In this document: positions 1-7,384 of the stretch, one piece after another
How positions within the stretch are numbered: position 1 is the stretch's first letter
How the letters are laid out: each line of letters begins with the position of its first letter
DNA from: Helcobacillus massiliensis
Lineage (GTDB): Bacteria > Actinomycetota > Actinomycetes > Actinomycetales > Dermabacteraceae
Direction: 5' to 3'
Assembly (NCBI RefSeq): GCF_014191425.1
Contig: NZ_JACHWP010000001.1
Location: 186,001 to 250,000 of the forward strand
DNA: 64,000 nt
Translations under genes and position numbers: made by a program
The notes under the pieces: generated by a model
Told to the model about the DNA's origin: nothing
The model's input: only the letters and a program-made list of their open reading frames with translations
Database searches by the model: none

Positions 1-1724
1 GCACCACGGAGCAGCAGCGCAGCAGGATCACCATCCGCCCCGTCGCCGAGCCCAGCGGCGCAGCCAGGGAGGCTGCCACCGTCTCCGCCGGCAGCACCGA
101 ACAGCTCACGCCCAGCTCGAGCAACGGGGGAGCGGAGGGCCAGCCGACGGATTCTCAGCGCATCGTCACCGGGCTGCAGCGACTCGCCGACGCCACCGGC
201 TGCCCTGCACCGCGCCGCCCCTGGCTCGATGGCCTGCCCGAGAGCATCAGCCTCGACCGCCTCAGTGAACGCAGGGGTACCGCCGCCGGTGCATTCGCGC
301 TGCTGGACTTCCCGCATCGACAGCTGCAGACCGTCATGAGCGTGACGCCCGGTCAGGACACCGCCATCACCATCGTGGGGGCGCCCGGAAGCGGCCGCAC
401 CAGCGCGCTGCTTACCCTCGCGCACACCACCGCGGAGGCGGCCCGCCGAACCAGCCGGCCCCTGACCATCTGGGGCATCGACGGCCCCAGCGGCGGCCTC
501 GCCGCCCTGCACGACCTCCCGGAGACCGCTGACGTCATTGCGCTCGCGGACCTGCCCCGCATGAACCGCCTCATGGCCCGGTTCGCCGACCTCACTGTGG
601 CCCCGCAGGTTCCGACCGACACACTCATCCTCATCGACGCGGGAGGCCTGCGTGACGCCCTCGCCTCCGCTGGACACACGCACTGGCAGGACACACTGCT
701 GGCGCTCCTGCGGGACGCGCGGCGCCTCCGCCTGACCCTCGCCGTCACCGCAGAGCACCCGCAGGCCCTGCCCGCCGCCATCGCCCGATCCGCCCAGCAC
801 CGCATCGTGCTGCGCCTGTCGACGGACGACGACTACCGCATCGCCGGTGAGCGCCCCGGTGTCCTCACTGCGGACTCACCGGCAGGGCGGGCCCTCATCA
901 ACGGCACCGAAGCGCAGATCGCTCAGCCGCCCGCGCCGGACCTGGGCACCACCACCACTGAACCCGCCACCGGGGCATCCGGGCAGAGGCCCTCCGGCAT
1001 CCCGACGCTGCCGGAATCCGTCGGCCTCGACGACCTGCCGCTCACGGAGAAGCAGCTACGAGTGGGCCTGCGCGCCGACAGCGTGGAGCCGCTGGTCGCG
1101 GTGCCCTCCGCCACCATGCTCATCGCCGGTGCCCAGGGGAGCGGCCGCACCACCGCCCTGATCGCCCACTGCTCGGAGTTCCGCCGGATGCACCCGTCGG
1201 CGCCGATCATCCTCGCCCACGCCGAACGCGGACCGCTGCACCCACAGCTGCGCGACCTCGCAGACGAGGTCGCCATCGGTCTGGCCGACCTCCTCGCCCT
1301 CACCGGCGACCTCGCCGACCACCTCGCCGCGGCCCCGGGGGAGGAGCCCTGCGCCGATGGGGCAGCCGAACCGGACGTGCGCGGCCTCATCGCCGTCACC
1401 GGGCTGCGCGACCTCGCCCATGAGGACGAGCACCACCACATCGCTGACGTTCTGCGCACCGCGACCGGATACGGCTTCCACCTCGTCGGCGACCTCGACA
1501 CCACAGCAGCGGCCCCGAGCAGGCAGCTCACCCGCGTCTTCACCGCCGACGGAACCGGACTTCTGCTCGAGACCGCCGACCCATCCGGCTCCACCCTGTT
1601 CGGCAGCCACCGACTGCGCTACCCGGATGCCCCCGGACCGGGCCGCGGCTACCACTTCAGCCCGCGCGGGCCCGTGCCCGTCCTGGCCGCCACCGCCACC
1701 ATCGTTCGGGAGGAGACCCCATGA
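1..1724 (+). CDS. eccC: EccC/EssC-type FtsK/SpoIIIE ATPase of a type VII secretion system, C-terminal part
   Basis: The reading frame is open from base 3 and has no start in the window, so this is the last 573 residues of a larger protein. Two P-loop modules are visible. One Walker A (GAPGSGRT) is at nt 378-401 with a Walker B-like LILIDAGG downstream. The second (GAQGSGRT) is at nt 1128-1151 and has only a degenerate Walker B. Each module is preceded by a Pro-rich lead (PWLDGLPESI; IPTLPESVGL), as in the second and third ATPase domains of EccC. EccC is the membrane motor that recognises WXG100 substrates, and three such genes follow directly. The stop overlaps the next start (ATGA), so translation is probably coupled. 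Assignment as EccC rather than chromosomal FtsK rests on the tandem domains and the neighbours. The first domain and membrane segments lie outside the window. Confidence 0.88.
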   Translation, partial: TTEQQRSRITIRPVAEPSGAAREAATVSAGSTEQLTPSSSNGGAEGQPTDSQRIVTGLQRLADATGCPAPRRPWLDGLPESISLDRLSERRGTAAGAFALLDFPHRQLQTVMSVTPGQDTAITIVGAPGSGRTSALLTLAHTTAEAARRTSRPLTIWGIDGPSGGLAALHDLPETADVIALADLPRMNRLMARFADLTVAPQVPTDTLILIDAGGLRDALASAGHTHWQDTLLALLRDARRLRLTLAVTAEHPQALPAAIARSAQHRIVLRLSTDDDYRIAGERPGVLTADSPAGRALINGTEAQIAQPPAPDLGTTTTEPATGASGQRPSGIPTLPESVGLDDLPLTEKQLRVGLRADSVEPLVAVPSATMLIAGAQGSGRTTALIAHCSEFRRMHPSAPIILAHAERGPLHPQLRDLADEVAIGLADLLALTGDLADHLAAAPGEEPCADGAAEPDVRGLIAVTGLRDLAHEDEHHHIADVLRTATGYGFHLVGDLDTTAAAPSRQLTRVFTADGTGLLLETADPSGSTLFGSHRLRYPDAPGPGRGYHFSPRGPVPVLAATATIVREETP

Positions 1725-2077
1725 CATTCCTCGGCATGAACCCCACTGAGGCGCGGCGAGCCGCGCAGCAGATCACCGACTACGGGCAGAAGCTCGACGG
1801 CTATACCGACGCGCTCCGCCACCTGCTCATCGACCTCGACTGGCGCGGTCCCGACCGCGACACCGTCATTGAGCGCTGGGACAGGCACATCGACACGCAG
1901 CTGCGCCTGCTGTCCTCCAACGTCCTCGGCATCGGCGAATCGCTCGACCACCACGCCGCCGAACAGGAAGCCGCCTCCGCCGGACCCGACGGGTTCGTCC
2001 CCGCTCCGAGCACCGGCCGCATCCGCCGCGTCGGCGCACCCAGTGGACCCGGATCCGTAGGGGTGAGCCCGCAGTGA
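1721..2077 (+). CDS. WXG100-family protein (ESAT-6-like), first of three
   Basis: This 118-residue protein has a predicted helix, a tight turn with W41-R-G43, and a second helix. WRGPDRD followed by a Trp 12 residues after the first is the form common in actinobacterial WXG100 secretion substrates (WxGPDAxxFxxxW). The C-terminal 30 residues are Pro/Gly-rich and probably disordered, which makes it longer than the usual 100 residues. There is no signal peptide. The start overlaps the eccC stop, so it is very likely co-expressed with the ATPase. It could be a secreted effector or partner, or a structural substrate needed for secretion; the sequence does not say which. No clear YxxxD/E export signal is seen after helix 2. 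Confidence 0.8.
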   Translation: MTFLGMNPTEARRAAQQITDYGQKLDGYTDALRHLLIDLDWRGPDRDTVIERWDRHIDTQLRLLSSNVLGIGESLDHHAAEQEAASAGPDGFVPAPSTGRIRRVGAPSGPGSVGVSPQ

Positions 2078-2260
2078 AGCGTCGACTCTCACCCTGCCGA
2101 GAACCACCAGAGCAGCGGGGGTCTGCAGCCCCCGCCCCCACGCCTGGAGCAGGCGCACCATCACCCACACAATCCGGAACGGGCAGACCGGCACCGACAC
2201 GGCCCGGAAGCAGCCCACACGACACAGCCGGGAGTGAACCCGGCGCGAAAGGACACAGCC

Positions 2261-2533
2261 ATGGCTGAATCCACCTTCAAAGGAATGAGCCCCGCCGCCG
2301 TCAAGAACAGCGGCCAGAGCCTCACCGATGCCGCACAGAGCATCGGTCAGGCCCTGGAATCCGCTATCGACGCGATGGAGGCGATCGAGTGGATCGGTGA
2401 GGACCGCGAACACTTCATCACCACGTACTGCGTCCCGCTCTCCGAGGAGCTCACGCTCGTCGAAGAGCTGCGCACCCTCGGCCAGCACCTCGTCACCGAG
2501 GCCGACCAGCAGCTCACCGCATCCGCCGCCTGA
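2261..2533 (+). CDS. WXG100-family protein (ESAT-6-like), second of three
   Basis: This is a 90-residue acidic helical hairpin with the turn W44-I-G46, followed by EDREHF, matching the WxG(E/P)D..F pattern. The ATG at 2261 was chosen because AAAGGA lies 7-12 bases upstream. An in-frame GTG at 2234 has no ribosome site and would only add nine residues. It lies 183 bases after the previous WXG gene and 34 bases before the next one, so all three are probably one transcript with eccC. Size and lack of a signal peptide fit a type VII substrate, perhaps a heterodimer partner of one of its neighbours. Confidence 0.8.
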   Translation: MAESTFKGMSPAAVKNSGQSLTDAAQSIGQALESAIDAMEAIEWIGEDREHFITTYCVPLSEELTLVEELRTLGQHLVTEADQQLTASAA

Positions 2534-2567
2534 GCCGGAGACCCGCCACCAATCGAAGGAGAACACC

Positions 2568-2894
2568 ATGAACGACTACATCGGCCTCGATCCCGCCTCT
2601 GTGAAGAAGGCGCTGGAGATCGTCGCGGACTGCATCCAGAAGATCAGCGGGTCCCACAACACCTGCAACCCGCTCATCCTCGCTCTGCCCTGGTGGGGCG
2701 ATGACTGCGACGAGGCCCGCGTGATCTGGAAGGAGCTCAGCAGACGGATCGAGAACGTCTTGGAGCTCATCAGCCGTGCCCAACGTGCACTCGAAGAGCA
2801 GATGTCCGGGCAGGTAGAGGCCTCCCGCGCACTCTTCGGCGCGATGATCTCCGCCGGCGGCACCAACCGCACAGCGCTGCCCTCCGCTGCTTGA
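2568..2894 (+). CDS. Divergent WXG100-like small protein, third of three
   Basis: This 108-residue protein starts at ATG 2568 behind a strong AAGGAGA site. It keeps the two-helix layout with W42-W43-G44-D-D at the turn and a Trp 11 residues after W43. Unusually for this family it has three cysteines (C22, C33, C47) around the turn, so it may form a disulfide or bind a metal, which is inference. It is the last gene before a strong hairpin terminator, closing the type VII cluster. Homology to WXG100 is judged from size, turn motif and position. It could be a locus-specific partner rather than a canonical substrate. Confidence 0.68.
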   Translation: MNDYIGLDPASVKKALEIVADCIQKISGSHNTCNPLILALPWWGDDCDEARVIWKELSRRIENVLELISRAQRALEEQMSGQVEASRALFGAMISAGGTNRTALPSAA

Positions 2895-2901
2895 GCACAG
2901 T

Positions 2902-2959
2902 CGCCGCTGGACTGGGGCGGTCGGCCCACGAACTGCTGCTGACCGCCCCAGTCAGCGGC
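2902..2959 (+). terminator. Hairpin terminator after the WXG cluster
   Basis: A near-perfect inverted repeat has arms at about 2902-2922 and 2941-2959 (core GACTGGGGCGGTC / GACCGCCCCAGTC, one bulged G) and an 18-base loop. It lies 8 bases after the last WXG stop. There is no U-tract, as is common in actinobacteria. Confidence 0.7.
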
Positions 2960-3013
2960 TACCAGCGCAGGCGCACGCCGTGAGCGGATCAGGTCACATT
3001 CCGCCTGGCGGGA

Positions 3014-3044
3014 TTGGAAACCCCCGGTGAACTGTCGCTAGTAT
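3014..3044 (+). promoter_or_regulatory. Putative promoter of tRNA-Tyr
   Basis: TTGGAA (3014-3019) and TAGTAT (3039-3044) are separated by 19 bases and lie about 45 bases upstream of the tRNA. The spacing is a little long, so the -35 is less certain than the -10. Confidence 0.4.
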
Positions 3045-3087
3045 TGTTCGAGTCAGATCGGGTGAGTGATCGCCGGATCGGACCTCC

Positions 3088-3169
3088 GGCGGGTTTCCGG
3101 AGTGGCCAAACGGGGCTGACTGTAAATCAGCTGGCATCGCCTTCGGGGGTTCGAATCCCTCACCCGCCA
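3088..3169 (+). tRNA. tRNA-Tyr (GTA)
   Basis: The acceptor stem GGCGGGT (3088-3094) pairs with ACCCGCC (3162-3168) and the discriminator is A. The anticodon loop CTGTAAA gives anticodon GTA. A long variable arm makes it a type II tRNA of 82 bases, as expected for bacterial tRNA-Tyr. The T arm is GGGGGTTCGAATCCCTC. The CCA end is not encoded. Confidence 0.93.
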
Positions 3170-3225
3170 CGCAGGAGAGTCCACATCCCGCAGATGTGAT
3201 CTCGTGCACCGGAGACTTCTTCGGT

Positions 3226-3254
3226 TTGTCTCTCACGAGCAAGCTTGATAAAGT
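3226..3254 (+). promoter_or_regulatory. Putative promoter of tRNA-Thr
   Basis: TTGTCT (3226-3231) and TAAAGT (3249-3254) are 17 bases apart, 10 bases before the mature tRNA. This stretch is visibly more AT-rich than its surroundings. Confidence 0.5.
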
Positions 3255-3264
3255 TTCGCAGGTT

Positions 3265-3337
3265 GCCCTGATAGCTCAGAAGGTAGAGCGTCTCCATGGT
3301 AAGGAGAAGGTCACGGGTTCGATTCCCGTTCGGGGCT
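3265..3337 (+). tRNA. tRNA-Thr (GGT)
   Basis: The acceptor GCCCTGA pairs with TCGGGGC, including one T-G pair. The anticodon stem TCTCC/GGAGA encloses loop ATGGTAA, giving anticodon GGT. The D arm contains TAGCTCAG and the T arm is CGGGTTCGATTCCCG. The gene is 73 bases with no encoded CCA. Confidence 0.92.
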
Positions 3338-3393
3338 CTGAGAAGGATTCGGCCCGGCATCCCACGTGGTTGCCGGGCCGCTTTCCCGATCAA

Positions 3394-3470
3394 GCCGGGG
3401 TAGCTCAGCTGGTCAGAGCGCACGACTCATAATCGTGAGGTCGCGGGTTCGAGCCCCGCCCTCGGTACCA
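3394..3470 (+). tRNA. tRNA-Met (CAT), probably elongator
   Basis: The acceptor GCCGGGG pairs with CCTCGGT with G-T pairs, and CCA is encoded at 3468-3470. The anticodon loop CTCATAA gives CAT. The anticodon stem lacks the three G-C pairs typical of initiator tRNA, so elongator Met is favoured. An Ile tRNA with lysidine-modified CAT cannot be excluded by eye. The order Thr-Met-rpmG is common in actinobacteria. Confidence 0.9.
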
Positions 3471-3562
3471 CTTCCAGTCCGATGCTGGAGTGTTGACTTG
3501 TCTCCGGCTCGGAGGCACATCGAAACAGCGTATGCGAGTGCGCATGACGAAAAGAGGCAATC

Positions 3563-3733
3563 GTGGCGAGCAAGAGCTCTGACGTGCGTCCGAAGATCAC
3601 CTTGGCGTGCGTAGAATGCAAGAACCGCAACTACATCACCAAGAAGAACCGTCGCAACACCCCGGACCGCCTCGAGCTCCAGAAGTTCTGCTCGACCTGC
3701 GGCCGCAGCACGGCTCACCGCGAGACCCGCTGA
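3563..3733 (+). CDS. rpmG: 50S ribosomal protein L33
   Basis: This is a 56-residue basic protein starting at GTG 3563. It reads [18 protein letters not shown] and later [16 protein letters not shown]. The two Cys-x-x-Cys pairs form the zinc ribbon of the C+ form of L33, a small protein of the large ribosomal subunit near the E site. It follows tRNA-Met by 92 bases and ends at a strong terminator. AGAGG at 3554-3558 is a reasonable ribosome site. A zinc-dependent form elsewhere in the genome is possible but not visible here. Confidence 0.93.
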   Translation: MASKSSDVRPKITLACVECKNRNYITKKNRRNTPDRLELQKFCSTCGRSTAHRETR

Positions 3734-3753
3734 TCTTCGGTCTGCGAGACCAT

Positions 3754-3790
3754 AGAAAAAAGCCACCCGGCGCTACGGGTGGCTTTTTCT
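3754..3790 (+). terminator. Intrinsic terminator after rpmG
   Basis: AGAAAAAAGCCACCCG at 3754-3769 pairs with CGGGTGGCTTTTTCT at 3776-3790. It has a GC stem, a 6-base loop and a T-run, the most classical terminator in the window. Confidence 0.9.
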
Positions 3791-3881
3791 CTGCCCGAAC
3801 CACGCGCGGCACCCGTCGGCCCCGCAGCCGACGCACCGCCTCCGCCCGCTCGGCCGGAACTCGCCGCCCAGGCCAGCGGAC

Positions 3882-3887
3882 TAGAAT
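3882..3887 (+). promoter_or_regulatory. -10 box upstream of the dehydratase-murB operon
   Basis: TAGAAT at 3882-3887 would start transcription near 3894, leaving a leader of about 27 bases with AAGGAGG at 3909-3915 before the GTG at 3921. No clear -35 is seen. Confidence 0.5.
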
Positions 3888-3920
3888 CCTCGGCGGCACC
3901 GTACGCACAAGGAGGCTCAC

Positions 3921-4373
3921 GTGACTCAGCCCAACCCCGACTACGCGGGCAGGCAGTACCCGCCCGGCGACGCCGCCGCCGTCACCGCTGACGCGATCCG
4001 CGCCTTCGCCACCGCCACCGGCGCCGCCAACGAACTGCACCACCGCACCGACGCCGCCCGCGCCGCCGGCTACCGCGACATCGTGGCCACCCCCACGTTC
4101 CTCGTGTCCCTCGCCCAGCAGGCCGAGGCCGCCTACATCAACGACCCCGACGCCGGCGTCGACTTCTCCCGCGTCGTCCACTCCGATGAGTCCTTCGACC
4201 TCGCCCGCCCCATCGTCGCCGGCGACGTCCTCACACCCCAGCTCACCGTGGAGTCCGTGAAGTCCGTCGGCCCCCACGCCATGATCAGCACCCGTGTCGA
4301 CTTCACCGACGCCGGCGGAGCCCACGCCGCCAGCGTCCGCTCCTCCCTCGTGGTGCGCGGAGAGGAGAACTGA
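3921..4373 (+). CDS. MaoC-like (HadA-type) dehydratase subunit
   Basis: This 150-residue hot-dog fold protein has the FAS1-type dehydratase N-terminal layout: EVTADAIRAFA-like start, a GYRDIVATPTF segment and a C-terminal SSLVVRGEE. It starts at GTG behind a perfect AAGGAGG site. The catalytic Asp/His hydratase motif is absent here but present in the next gene, so the two probably form a heterodimer as HadA and HadB do in mycobacteria. There they dehydrate (3R)-hydroxyacyl-ACP in fatty-acid elongation. Here mycolate synthesis is not implied. The order rpmG, this pair, then murB is widely kept in actinobacteria. The actual acyl substrate is unknown. Confidence 0.78.
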   Translation: MTQPNPDYAGRQYPPGDAAAVTADAIRAFATATGAANELHHRTDAARAAGYRDIVATPTFLVSLAQQAEAAYINDPDAGVDFSRVVHSDESFDLARPIVAGDVLTPQLTVESVKSVGPHAMISTRVDFTDAGGAHAASVRSSLVVRGEEN

Positions 4374-4374
4374 C

Positions 4375-4863
4375 ATGACCGCCACCGTCCCCACCCCCGC
4401 CGGCATCACCGCGAACCACAAGGGCACCCAGGTCGCCAGCGCCACCATCACACTCACTCGTGACAGCCTCGTGCGCTACGCCGCCGCCTCCGGTGACTTC
4501 AACCCGATCCACTACAACGACGAGTTCGCGCGCAGCGTCGGCCTCGAGTCCGTGATCGCCCACGGGATGCTCACCATGGGCTCCGTCCTCGCCCCCGTCT
4601 CCGACTGGGCAGGCGACCCGGGCCGCATCCTCCGCGCCGAAGCACGCTTCACCAAGCCCGTGCCCGTGCCCGCTCTCGGCTCCGTCGACGTCGAGGTCGT
4701 CGCCGTGATCGGCGCCGTGGACGAGGCGAAGCAGGAAGCCCGCATCGACCTCACCGTCACCAGCGGCGGTGCCCGCGTGCTCGGCAAGTCCCGCGCCGTC
4801 GTCCGCATCGGCGAGACGAACCCCGCCGACTCGTCCGGCGCCTCGATGGGGGACGCTGCATGA
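4375..4863 (+). CDS. MaoC-like (HadB-type) (R)-hydroxyacyl dehydratase subunit
   Basis: This 162-residue protein has the hydratase 2 motif intact: ASGDFNPIHYNDEFA followed by IAHGMLTMG, supplying the catalytic Asp and His. It begins one base after the previous stop and overlaps murB by four bases (ATGA), so all three are translationally linked. It probably provides the active site of a heterodimeric dehydratase with the upstream subunit. It could act in fatty-acid synthesis or on another acyl-thioester. The C-terminal tail after about residue 148 is low complexity. Confidence is high for the family and moderate for the pathway. Confidence 0.83.
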   Translation: MTATVPTPAGITANHKGTQVASATITLTRDSLVRYAAASGDFNPIHYNDEFARSVGLESVIAHGMLTMGSVLAPVSDWAGDPGRILRAEARFTKPVPVPALGSVDVEVVAVIGAVDEAKQEARIDLTVTSGGARVLGKSRAVVRIGETNPADSSGASMGDAA

Positions 4864-5951
4864 GGCTGAGCGACCTCACCACCCTGCGCATCGGGGGCGA
4901 GATCGACGAGGTCATCGACGCCCGCACTCCCGAGGAGATCATCGACGCGGTCCGCACCGCCGATGAGGCCGGGCAGCCCCTGCTCGTCCTCGGCGGCGGC
5001 TCCAACCTCGTCGCCTCCGACGCCCCCTTCCGCGGAACCGTCGTGCGCACCCTGCCGCCGGCCGAGCCGGCCCAGGTGCGGCCCATCATCATCACCACCG
5101 AGGACCGCGGTGACATCGACGGCCTCGCCATCACTCACGCCGCCGGCACCGTGTGGGACGACGCGGTCCGCCACGCCATCGAGCACGGCGCCTCCGGCAC
5201 GGAAGCGCTCTCCGGCATCCCCGGCTCCGTCGGTGCCACCCCCATCCAGAACGTCGGCGCCTACGGCCAGGACGTCTCCGCCACCATCGCCGAGGTCGAG
5301 GTGTGGGACCGCCACGACTGCGCTCGACGGGTGCTGACGCCCGCCGAGCTCGCCTTCGGCTACCGCATGTCCGTGCTGAAGGCGACTCCGTACACGGGCG
5401 GGACGCCTTCGGCCACCAACCGCTGGGTGGTGCTGAGCGTCACCTTCCACCAGGAGAAGAGCGACCTGTCCGCACCGATCCGCTACCCGGAGCTCGCCGG
5501 CCGACTCGGCGTCGAGGTGGGGGAGCGGGCCCCGTCGGCCGAGGTGCGCGAAGCGGTGCTGCAGATCCGCGGCAGCAAGGGCATGGTCCTGGACGAAGCC
5601 GACCACGACACCTGGAGCGCCGGCAGCTTCTTCACCAACCCGATCCTCACCGCTGAACAGGCGGCCGCGCTGCCCGACGGCGCCCCGCAGTTCCCCGCTG
5701 GAGACGGCCGCATCAAGAGCAGTGCCGCGTGGCTGATCAGTCACGCCGGCATCGACCGCGGCTTCACCCTCCAGGCCGATGGCGAGGTGCGCGCATCGGT
5801 CTCCACGAAGCATTCGCTGGCGCTCACCAACCGCGGCGGGGCGTCCAGCGAGGACATCCGTCTGCTCGCCCGCGAAGTCCAGCGGCGTGTGCAGGATCAC
5901 TTCGGGATCGCGCTGGAGCCCGAACCCGTGAGACTCGGCCTGGATCTCTAG
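4860..5951 (+). CDS. murB: UDP-N-acetylenolpyruvoylglucosamine reductase
   Basis: MurB reduces UDP-GlcNAc-enolpyruvate to UDP-MurNAc with NADPH and FAD in cytoplasmic peptidoglycan synthesis. The 363-residue product shows TTLRIGG at the start, LVLGGGSNLV and SGIPGSVGATPIQNVGAYGQ for FAD binding, SAGSFFTNP near residues 252-260 with the catalytic Ser, and GASSEDI plus a Glu-containing tail (LEPEPVRLG). Length is normal for the actinobacterial type I enzyme. It overlaps the upstream dehydratase gene (ATGA), so cell-wall and acyl-chain functions share a transcript. Confidence 0.95.
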   Translation: MRLSDLTTLRIGGEIDEVIDARTPEEIIDAVRTADEAGQPLLVLGGGSNLVASDAPFRGTVVRTLPPAEPAQVRPIIITTEDRGDIDGLAITHAAGTVWDDAVRHAIEHGASGTEALSGIPGSVGATPIQNVGAYGQDVSATIAEVEVWDRHDCARRVLTPAELAFGYRMSVLKATPYTGGTPSATNRWVVLSVTFHQEKSDLSAPIRYPELAGRLGVEVGERAPSAEVREAVLQIRGSKGMVLDEADHDTWSAGSFFTNPILTAEQAAALPDGAPQFPAGDGRIKSSAAWLISHAGIDRGFTLQADGEVRASVSTKHSLALTNRGGASSEDIRLLAREVQRRVQDHFGIALEPEPVRLGLDL

Positions 5952-6080
5952 GGATCTGGGCGAAAGCGTCAGACTGACCTGGTAAGAAGAACCCTGGGCG
6001 GGCGTGCAGTGGCCCCCGCTCCCGTACTCCTTCCTCACCGCTGCTCGGCCGAGGATGTGTCCGTCCGTGAAGGAGAAGAA

Positions 6081-7349
6081 ATGAACCTGATGAACAGCTC
6101 GATCTCTGAGCTCGATCCCGACATCGCGAAGGTCCTCGATCAGGAGCTCGGTCGCCAGCGCGACATGCTCGAAATGATCGCCAGTGAGAACTTCGTTCCG
6201 CGCGCAGTCCTGCAGGCGCAGGGCTCCGTCCTCACCAACAAGTACGCCGAGGGCTACCCCGGCAAGCGCTACTACGGCGGCTGCGAGTACGTGGACGTCG
6301 CAGAGAACCTCGCCATTGAGCGCGTCAAGCAGCTGTTCGGTGCCGAGCACGCCAACGTGCAGCCGCACTCCGGCGCCTCCGCGAACGCTGCCGTGATGCA
6401 CGCACTCGCCGAAGCCGGCGACACCATGATGGGTCTGTCGCTCGCCCATGGCGGTCACCTGACCCACGGCATGAAGATCAACTTCTCCGGCAAGCTCTAC
6501 AACGTCGTCGCCTACGAGACGGAGCCGGACACCGGCCGCATCGACATGGACAAGGTCCGCAAGCTCGCGCTGGAGACCCGCCCGCAGGTCATCGTGGCCG
6601 GCTGGTCGGCCTACCCGCGCCAGCTCGAGTTCGATGCCTTCCGCTCCATCGCCGACGAGGTCGGCGCGAAGCTCTGGGTCGACATGGCTCACTTCGCCGG
6701 TCTCGTGGCCGCGGGCCTGCACCCCAGCCCCATCGACTACGCCGACGTCGTGTCCTCCACGGTCCACAAGACCCTGGCGGGCCCCCGCTCCGGACTGATC
6801 ATGTCGAAGGCGGAACTCGCCCGCAAGGTCGACTCAGCCGTGTTCCCGGGTCAGCAGGGCGGCCCGCTCATGCACGTCATCGCCGCCAAGGCCGTGGCGT
6901 TCAAGGTCGCCCAGTCCGCGGAGTTCAAGGAGCGCCAGCAGCGCACCCTCGAGGGCGCCCAGATCATCGCTGATCGCCTCATGGAGAAGGACGCCGCGGA
7001 TGCCGGCATCAAGCTCCTCTCCGGCGGCACTGACGTCCACCTCGTGCTGGTCGACCTCGTCAACTCGAAGATCGACGGCCAGCAGGCGGAGGACATCCTC
7101 CACGAGGTCGGCATCACCGTGAACCGCAACTCCGTGCCCAACGATCCGCGCCCGCCGCGGGTCACCTCGGGTCTGCGCGTGGGCACCCCAGCCCTCGCCA
7201 CCCGCGGCTTCGGCGCCGAGGAGTTCACCGAGGTCGCCGATGTCATCGCCGAGGCCCTCAAGGGCGACGCGGACCTGGAGAAGCTGCGTGCGCGCACCCG
7301 CGCCCTCGCCGACTCCAAGCCGCTGTACGCCGGCCTCGAGCAGTACTGA
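6081..7349 (+). CDS. glyA: Serine hydroxymethyltransferase
   Basis: GlyA interconverts serine plus tetrahydrofolate with glycine plus methylene-tetrahydrofolate, using PLP. The 422-residue product has the N-terminal helix with [14 protein letters not shown], the YPGKRYYGG region, and the PLP lysine K230 in [15 protein letters not shown] 6081 was chosen because AAGGAG lies 7 bases upstream; the frame is open to 6009 but without a ribosome site. It is followed 35 bases later by folD, which uses the methylene-THF product. The 129-base leader holds no riboswitch I recognise. Confidence 0.96.
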   Translation: MNLMNSSISELDPDIAKVLDQELGRQRDMLEMIASENFVPRAVLQAQGSVLTNKYAEGYPGKRYYGGCEYVDVAENLAIERVKQLFGAEHANVQPHSGASANAAVMHALAEAGDTMMGLSLAHGGHLTHGMKINFSGKLYNVVAYETEPDTGRIDMDKVRKLALETRPQVIVAGWSAYPRQLEFDAFRSIADEVGAKLWVDMAHFAGLVAAGLHPSPIDYADVVSSTVHKTLAGPRSGLIMSKAELARKVDSAVFPGQQGGPLMHVIAAKAVAFKVAQSAEFKERQQRTLEGAQIIADRLMEKDAADAGIKLLSGGTDVHLVLVDLVNSKIDGQQAEDILHEVGITVNRNSVPNDPRPPRVTSGLRVGTPALATRGFGAEEFTEVADVIAEALKGDADLEKLRARTRALADSKPLYAGLEQY

Positions 7350-7384
7350 CCCCCCAGCTCTTCCGACAGAAGGAGAAGACGCAC

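Noticed and set aside
2074-2268. Possible 64-residue gene between the first and second WXG genes
   Set aside because: It starts with GTGA overlap but is only Pro/Gly/Ser-rich low complexity, has no recognisable domain and would overlap the next WXG start. The 183-base gap is more likely an untranslated spacer, though a small coupled peptide cannot be excluded.
3394-3470. Initiator tRNA-fMet
   Set aside because: The anticodon stem lacks the three consecutive G-C pairs, and positions 1-72 form a G-T pair rather than the C-A mismatch expected of an initiator.
5952-6080. Riboswitch (glycine, THF or SAM type) ahead of glyA
   Set aside because: The 129-base leader shows no conserved core of these classes by eye, only a strong ribosome site. 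A covariance-model scan would be decisive.
4512-6767. A 751-codon open frame on the minus strand
   Set aside because: It lies opposite murB and glyA, both certain by motif. Its translation is His/Asp/Val/Gly-rich with no domain, the usual artefact of GC-rich third positions.
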